From Cycas panzhihuaensis (Eukaryota > Cycadophyta): a stretch of 64,000 nucleotides of DNA. Each line of letters starts with the position of its first letter. The first letter of the stretch is position 1. The position numbers and the translations under genes were made by a program. The notes below the pieces were generated by a model that saw only the letters and a list, made by a program, of their open reading frames with translations, was not told the DNA's origin and made no database searches. The stretch covers positions 18,910,001-18,974,000 of the forward strand of contig CM041465.1 in NCBI GenBank assembly GCA_023213395.1, written 5' to 3'. Shown one piece after another: positions 58,809 through 64,000 of this stretch.

Positions 58809-59384
58809 GCAGAAAATGCTAGGCATTGGTATAACTAAAAGAGATATGGCCAAATGGTATCAAAATTATATGAAAATTTGTGTAAAGGTATACGACACAT
58901 CCCACTAGATGTGTACAAAATGTGGGCTTCAGAAAATATCATTTGATTAGAGTTCAAGCCTTGTTTTTCATAAAATTAATACCACAGCTAGCAGAAAAAA
59001 ATAGTAAATATATATTATTATTAAATGAATGAAAATATAGCTAAATGACATCCAAATGAGCTAAAATTTTGAGGAAGTGGAGTAGACATATGTTCCTATA
59101 TGTGTACCAAATTTGAGCTGAATTAGAGTTTGTTAATGTTAGTTATAAGCCACAACTTTTAAGAATTGCATGAAGGCCACTTGGACAGCAGAAAAATAGG
59201 AAATACATATTATCATTAAATGAATAAAAATATAGTCAAATGACATCAAAATGAGATAAAATTTTGAAGGAGCAGAGGGGACGTTGTTCTTATATGTGTA
59301 CCAAATTTGAGCCAAATTGGAGTCCGTTAAGATTAGTTACAAGCTACAACTCTTTAAGAATTGCATGAAGGCCACTTGGACAAC
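58809..59384. repeat. Three tandem units of 182-197 bp in the 3' region of RLG-E
   Basis: Units start with GCAGAAAA at 58809, 58991 and 59188. Units 2 and 3 are clearly alike (CAAATTTGAGCxGAATTxGAG, AAGAATTGCATGAAGGCCAC at their ends). Unit 1 is more diverged. RLG-B and RLG-A lack the array. Confidence 0.85.
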
Positions 59385-60216
59385 ATGCATTTTGGTGGTT
59401 AGTGGTTATACTTGCATGATTGCCACTTGTTAAACATGAAATTTTGGTTTCTTTCTATAAATTGAGCCCTACTATAGGTTGGAGAGGTGGTTCTTGGAGA
59501 CTTGACTTGGGAAGCATCCTTGGAGAAGCATTTTGGAGGGTTGGAGTCCCCCTTATGGTATAATTGTATCATTTATTCCTTGTAATTTTACCATTCTTTT
59601 GCTAGTTGATTTCTCCACCATTAAATGGAGATTTTCATAGTTTAATAAAAGTACTACTCCTCATACTTTTGGATCAATGTCAAGAATAAATGATTTGGCA
59701 TAGAATTTCCTTTCATGGGCTCATTGTTGTTTTGATGTTATTGAGATTTCTACACTAACTCCCAGGATCTCAAGGAGAAAAGGTTGATAATTGACTTCTT
59801 CACCAACTAAGTTCTTTTGGGATCACCAGTAGACAGGAAGGAAATGATGGCAAAAAGGCCCCTCTAGGGTCCCAAAGGTCGCTAAAGGTAATGAGGCATT
59901 GTCCTGGATGGGGATGACGCTTCCTTTGGGAACCCCAGAGGCATGAACGAGCAACAAAAATGGGTTCAGGATGACAAAACAAGCTAAATGAGTATAAACT
60001 TGGGTATATTTGGAGATGGTACAAAAATCAAAGTAGAAGGAGCCTTATAAGGCTAAAGGGGACACCATAAATGCACTCATAGGGTGAGAAGAAAAGAGGG
60101 CCATGGAGGTGAAATGGGAGACAGACCCAGAAGGCAAAGGTAACAAGGGGAGAGAGAAGGTCCCAAGGGCTGTCACGGTAAGAGAAAAAGATGAGGTACC
60201 CGTTGGGGTCCTCGCC
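59385..60216. other. AT-rich segment and sequence upstream of the extra-gene promoter (RLG-E)
   Basis: 59385-59760 has CTATAAAT (59455), pyrimidine-rich stretches and AATAAA-like sites, resembling a transcript start and end or a small LTR, but I find no matching ends. From 59945 it is colinear with RLG-A 1-273. No gene recognised. Confidence 0.4.
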
Positions 60217-60223
60217 TATATAA
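60217..60223 (+). promoter_or_regulatory. TATA box of the antisense extra gene (RLG-E)
   Basis: GCCTATATAAG, as at 274 and 11997. Confidence 0.62.
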
Positions 60224-60318
60224 GAAAAAATCAATGAAAATGAGATTCATTTTAATGAGCTCATGATCAATTCAGAGACCTTTTCCTTATGTAGTAGAGT
60301 GTCACCTAACTTCGGAGG

Positions 60319-62880
60319 CATGCAAAAGGAGATCAGACCGTTGGATCGGGGCATAGAGACAACCTTTAGGGACCAGGAGATGAGGTGGTAGTAGCCAGGC
60401 TAGATCCAATGAGTGGATTCTACCTTACCGTTTCCATTTTTTCATTTGAAGTTTAAGTATTTTTTAACTTTTTCTAGGTAGTTTTTGGCCCCTTAAGGGC
60501 ATATTGGGTTCTCCTAGAGCCTGAATTGGGTCTAGAGAGAAGGGGGACTAGGGCATTAGGTAGCCCTGGTCTTAGTGGGCCTGAGTGTGGCCCAACCCAA
60601 AAAATAATTTAGGTTTTTTTGGGTAGGAATCTGCCCTTTTATAGGGGTTGTCACTGGCCCGATGATAAAGAACATGATACTGTAAAATTTTCCATGGGGC
60701 CGCTGAGATTATGCTAAAAACTCGGTGGGGCCCCATGCTAAACTCTGCAGTATTGCTAAGTTTAGCATGGTGTAAAGGCCAACCAACTGAAAAGTATAGG
60801 ATGGCCTAAAGGAGTTCTAAACTCAGCCAAGAGGGGGTGAGGGGCAGTCCTAAAGGTAGGCATATAGGTACATGATTGTTTTGACTAGTTCTTAGGTGTT
60901 TGACAGGCAATTATCCTAGTAGACAACTGCGAGAACATCAGTGTGGCAATGATAAGCTTTATAAAGATGCTAACTTAGGGAGACAGGCAAATACTAGGGA
61001 GATGCAGCTTTCTAAAGATTATTAAGACACCACATTATGCCTTGGACCAACATCTCCTAGTTGACATCATCTCGAACTGGGATCACAAGTGATATGTATT
61101 TCACTTCCCCTAGGTAGTGGACGTTACCATCATACCAAGAGATATACGAAGGATCTTGGGAGTACTAGTGGCAAGGGTACCGATGTCGCTAGGGGTATTA
61201 CCTAGTAATGACACCACACACAAGGAGGCAATTATATTTTTCATAGGTCAGGATAAGTGGGAGAGGTGAGGGATACATGTTTAGAGCATGGTTATGTCAC
61301 AGATTCCTTAGGTGAGGAAGTTGATTAAACTAGGCATTCTATTCTAGATTTCCCAAAAATAGAACTATAGAGACATTCTTGGCACCTAGATGGAGACGGT
61401 GAGGAGGTGTGAGGCCAGGGAGAGGATGGACTAGGCCACCATAATATTGGCAAACCTAATCACCTAGCTAGACGCCATCAAAGTGACAATGAGAGGAGGC
61501 TTCTCATATAGCACATTACTATAGTGATAGTTTTTTTATCACTTCAGAGTAGTGGCACCGGCAAGAGGTCCACACCCTATCTCAGTGTGGGCTCCCATCA
61601 TCCACAGGTGGCAGACTTGGTTTAGGGAGACCGAGGATCAGGCACATGTTTGATGGTTGGTGGAGGTGACGTCATTAGACCTCCTCACCATGGCAGATTA
61701 TATAGCAGACCCATATAGAGGGGTGAGGTGGGACAGTGATGACAAGGTAAGCAGAGCAAGAGGAGCTGAAGGTGGTCCTATAGGAGATGATAATGATGAG
61801 GGTGATGGAGGTGATGGGATAGGCCCATCAGGAGTGGCAAGTGGTGAGGCAGGTCCATTAGGGACTACCGAAGGTGAGGCAGGGCCTTAGAGAGCCAACA
61901 GAAGGAGAGACAGGTCCTTCAGAAGCTACAGGGAGTGGAAGGCCACTCCACACACTAGTCAGGAGGTTGAGGATAGTCAAGAGAGCCTAAGCAGTGGTGG
62001 CAACCATAGCTGAGGAGGGTAGAGGTGATACTCTGGTAGGCTAGGCTATTGATGAGGTGGTAATAAAGGAGGAGGAGGTACCAGTAGCTAGGGGAGGTCC
62101 TGTGGAGGAGGTGGTCATCCAAGTCGAGGAGTCGGTGGTCCCAGGAGGTGAGACACTACCTTTTCCTATCATCTTTTGATCACTAGGGATCTAGATGCTT
62201 TGTTTTGATTTGGTTTATTTAGTATACATATACAGATGTATGTAATGATATATGATGTATTTGACTTTACAAGAGCAATGGAGATGAAGTGGTTGGTTGA
62301 GGCAGTAGTCCAAGAGATGTTCCCCCGGGCCTATGTAGAGGGGCAACCTCCCATCCAAGCAGGAGAGGAGCCATGATTGAGAGGGGATCATACAACGGCA
62401 TTTACCCCATTAGTTAGGGCTAGGGATGTGTGTGTAGTAAAGTCCCAGGAACATCAGGCGAGAGTGGGACATCTATAAGGAGAGTTGGACGGGACCAGAG
62501 TAGAGAGAGACACCCTACAAGGTTGGGTCTAGGCACTGGAGGCTCAGGGAGGAGCAGGTGGGGATATGAAGAGTCGCATCCAAGTGGTAGTGTTAGAGGA
62601 ACAGCTCTATAGGATGGAGGAAAGGCTCTGAGGAGTAGAGGGTGAGAGGGATCGTATCCAGGCACGATACAATCAGGTAGTGGATCAGGTGGCATCAAGG
62701 TCATCGTGGAGCAGGACTCATACTCACATAATGATAATGACCTCAAGGAGGCCTCAAGACGAGGGGAGCAAAGTGGGGAGCTCCTAGAGGTGCAAGAGGA
62801 GTTTAGAAGGTATGTGGTCCCTTGGAGAGGGATCACATCGACTAGGAGACGATGCGCCATGAGCAGAGGATCACCTGAGA
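60319..62880 (+). pseudogene. Antisense extra gene, plant-mobile-domain-like (RLG-E copy)
   Basis: Exon 1 begins MQKEIRPLDRG (about 60319) and ends at 60408, where the donor is now AT|GAGT instead of GT. Intron 1 runs to 60906 (acceptor TTTGACAG). Exon 2 60907-62147 has the decayed mobile-domain half (FHFP.VVDVT, DIRRILGVL), TSLDLLTMADYIADPYRGVR and DDNDEGDGGDGIGPSGVAS (61657-61887). Intron 2 is 62148-62272; its acceptor looks changed from AG to AA. Exon 3 has REMFPRAYVEGQPPIQ-like sequence and a coiled-coil-like end to about 62880. One codon that is TAG in RLG-A and TAA in RLG-B is still CAG here (62446-62448), showing the ancestral Gln. Confidence 0.68.
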
Positions 62881-63654
62881 GCAGGATGTACTAAGTTTTA
62901 ATTTGGGAAAGCACCAGCCCTTTAGGGAGTCACCATATGTTACCACATGATTGTACTCCTCCCTACAAGGATTCCAGCTTCCTGCAAATGATGTACCACA
63001 CCATTTGTATGATATGACACATTATGATTTCTCTTATGTATATAGACATGGCCATTGGTACCCCATTTGATATACAATGGTGTGTGATGATACATGATGA
63101 TGTATTGTGTTACATTTATTTTTGTATAAATGTTCATGTATATGCGTGTATGAGTGTACATGTGCACAAAGATCTATAGATCATGATGATTTGAATTGAT
63201 TATTTTATGGTTTATGTTATGGAATTATTTAAGCTGCACACACTTCCTTTCATGTAGGCCCACATCCCTAGAGGGTACACATGATCACCATGAGCATCGG
63301 TGATAGGCATATGTAGGGCTAGGAGATAGGGGGCCATATACATCCATATAGGAGCATAGAGGAATATGTAAAGGAAGCACCAACAAGAAAGGGAGTAATG
63401 ATACTTGAGCATTCCATCCTAATTAGGGAGTGTTTCCAGGCTCAGGAGTGATAGGGATAACACACCCAATCAGGAGGACAAGGCTCCCAACAAAGGGGGG
63501 GAAAGAGGTCCTACAGGAGGAACCCAAAAGGAGAGAGAGGGCCACCATAAACTGCCATTTCCCTTGTGATTAGAAGTAATGGGGACACGCTTAGGATGGT
63601 AGTTTAGACTCGTTTCAGAGTGAAAGGAGAGAGAGAAGTGGTCATACATAAAAT
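62881..63654. other. Spacer between the converging extra gene and integrase (RLG-E)
   Basis: Colinear with RLG-A 2894-3654, including ATGTATATAGACA (about 63036) and the CGAGTCTAAACTACCATC motif on minus (about 63597-63614). No gene. Confidence 0.55.
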
Positions 63655-64000
63655 TTCTTTAGGAATTTTCCATTAACGACTTTCTCAAATTTGAGACCTT
63701 CCAAAGTTGCGATCCTGTAAGCATCGTTATCGAGGCTATCGAGAACGACGAAGGGGTTAACCCATTTAGGTCCTCACTTAGATAGGCAATCATGGAGATA
63801 TTCTAATTTGAGGACATGGCCCCTAGGATGCAAAGGGTAAGAGTGAAGGTGCTTGTTATACATCCTTCGCGCCCTAGCCTTAGAAGTGAGATTCACTTGG
63901 TAAGTGATCAAGCGCATCTCGTCTAAGGCCTCGAGGTCTAAGAGGTGAGCCTAACAGAGAGACTCCTCATTGATAAGTCCCCGAAGGAAGACTCGTAAAG
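63655..64000 (-). pseudogene. Gypsy integrase C-terminal part, running off the edge (RLG-E)
   Basis: Homologous base by base to RLG-A 3655-4000. On minus it covers the end of the core and the C-terminal block corresponding to LEYLHDCLSKFGPKWVGPF, ending near 63658. The GAGACCTTCCAAAG and CGTCTAAGGCCTCGAGGTCT landmarks are shared. The rest of integrase lies beyond the window. Confidence 0.8.

Larger units (their letters stand above)
54751..64000 (-). mobile_element. RLG-E, Tat-type Gypsy element, 3' half, cut by the window edge
   Basis: Sister of RLG-A on minus. From left: 3' LTR (left end lost), PPT, second RNase H, a tandem-repeat region, the antisense extra gene on plus and the integrase C-terminus running off the right edge. 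Layout equals RLG-B with integrase retained. Closest to RLG-A in LTR and extra-gene sequence. Confidence 0.9.

Noticed and set aside
62420-62860. 146-codon minus frame
   Set aside because: Shadow of exon 3 of the antisense extra gene. A similar minus frame opposite exon 3 in RLG-A (2591-2872) is broken differently, so the plus frame is the conserved one.

Overview
The window is plant nuclear DNA made, as far as I can see, entirely of decayed LTR retrotransposons stacked inside one another. I find no cellular gene, tRNA, rRNA, CRISPR array or bacterial feature. Ty3/Gypsy elements of the Tat/Ogre type (2.6-3.2 kb LTRs, YNLLLGRPWL protease motif, an extra RNase H and an antisense extra gene in the 3' part) and Ty1/Copia elements primed by initiator tRNA-Met point to a seed plant with a large repeat-rich genome. 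The species cannot be named from this. All gag and pol frames carry stops and shifts. Where copies can be compared the stops look like C-to-T decay (CAG to TAG, CGA to TGA, TGG to TAG).

Labels used below. RLG-A (-): 1-8069 plus 21641-27155, a Tat-type element running off the left edge. RLG-B (-): 8070-21640, a sister element inserted in the gag of RLG-A. RLG-C (+): 27156-29843, integrase plus antisense-gene remnant into which RLG-A inserted. RLC-A (+): 29844-31748, a Copia 5' part inserted in RLG-C. RLG-D (+): 31749-45647, a Tat-type element inserted in RLC-A. RLC-B (+): 32661-40254, a complete-ended Copia element inside the RLG-D 5' LTR. RLC-C (+): 45648 to about 54690, a Copia element inserted in the protease of RLG-D. 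RLC-D (+): 46075-51751, a Copia element inside the LTR of RLC-C. RLG-E (-): about 54751-64000, another Tat-type element running off the right edge. The chain RLG-C > RLC-A > RLG-D > RLC-C > RLC-D is five levels deep.

The most interesting system is the extra gene shared by the Tat-type elements. Between integrase and the 3' LTR, on the opposite strand to gag-pol, four elements carry a gene, or part of one, with a plant-mobile-domain-like N-terminal half, an acidic Gly/Asp-rich linker and a C-terminal coiled-coil-like part. In three copies a TATATAA box lies upstream. Two introns have conserved junctions and branch-site-like motifs. In RLG-B the three exons join in one frame of about 619 codons, interrupted only by point-mutation stops. 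On the pol strand, between this gene and the 3' LTR, a second (plant-type) RNase H begins with its own ATG. Extra ORFs of this kind are known in the Tat lineage. The promoter-plus-intron structure and the position of the RNase H are the parts worth checking.
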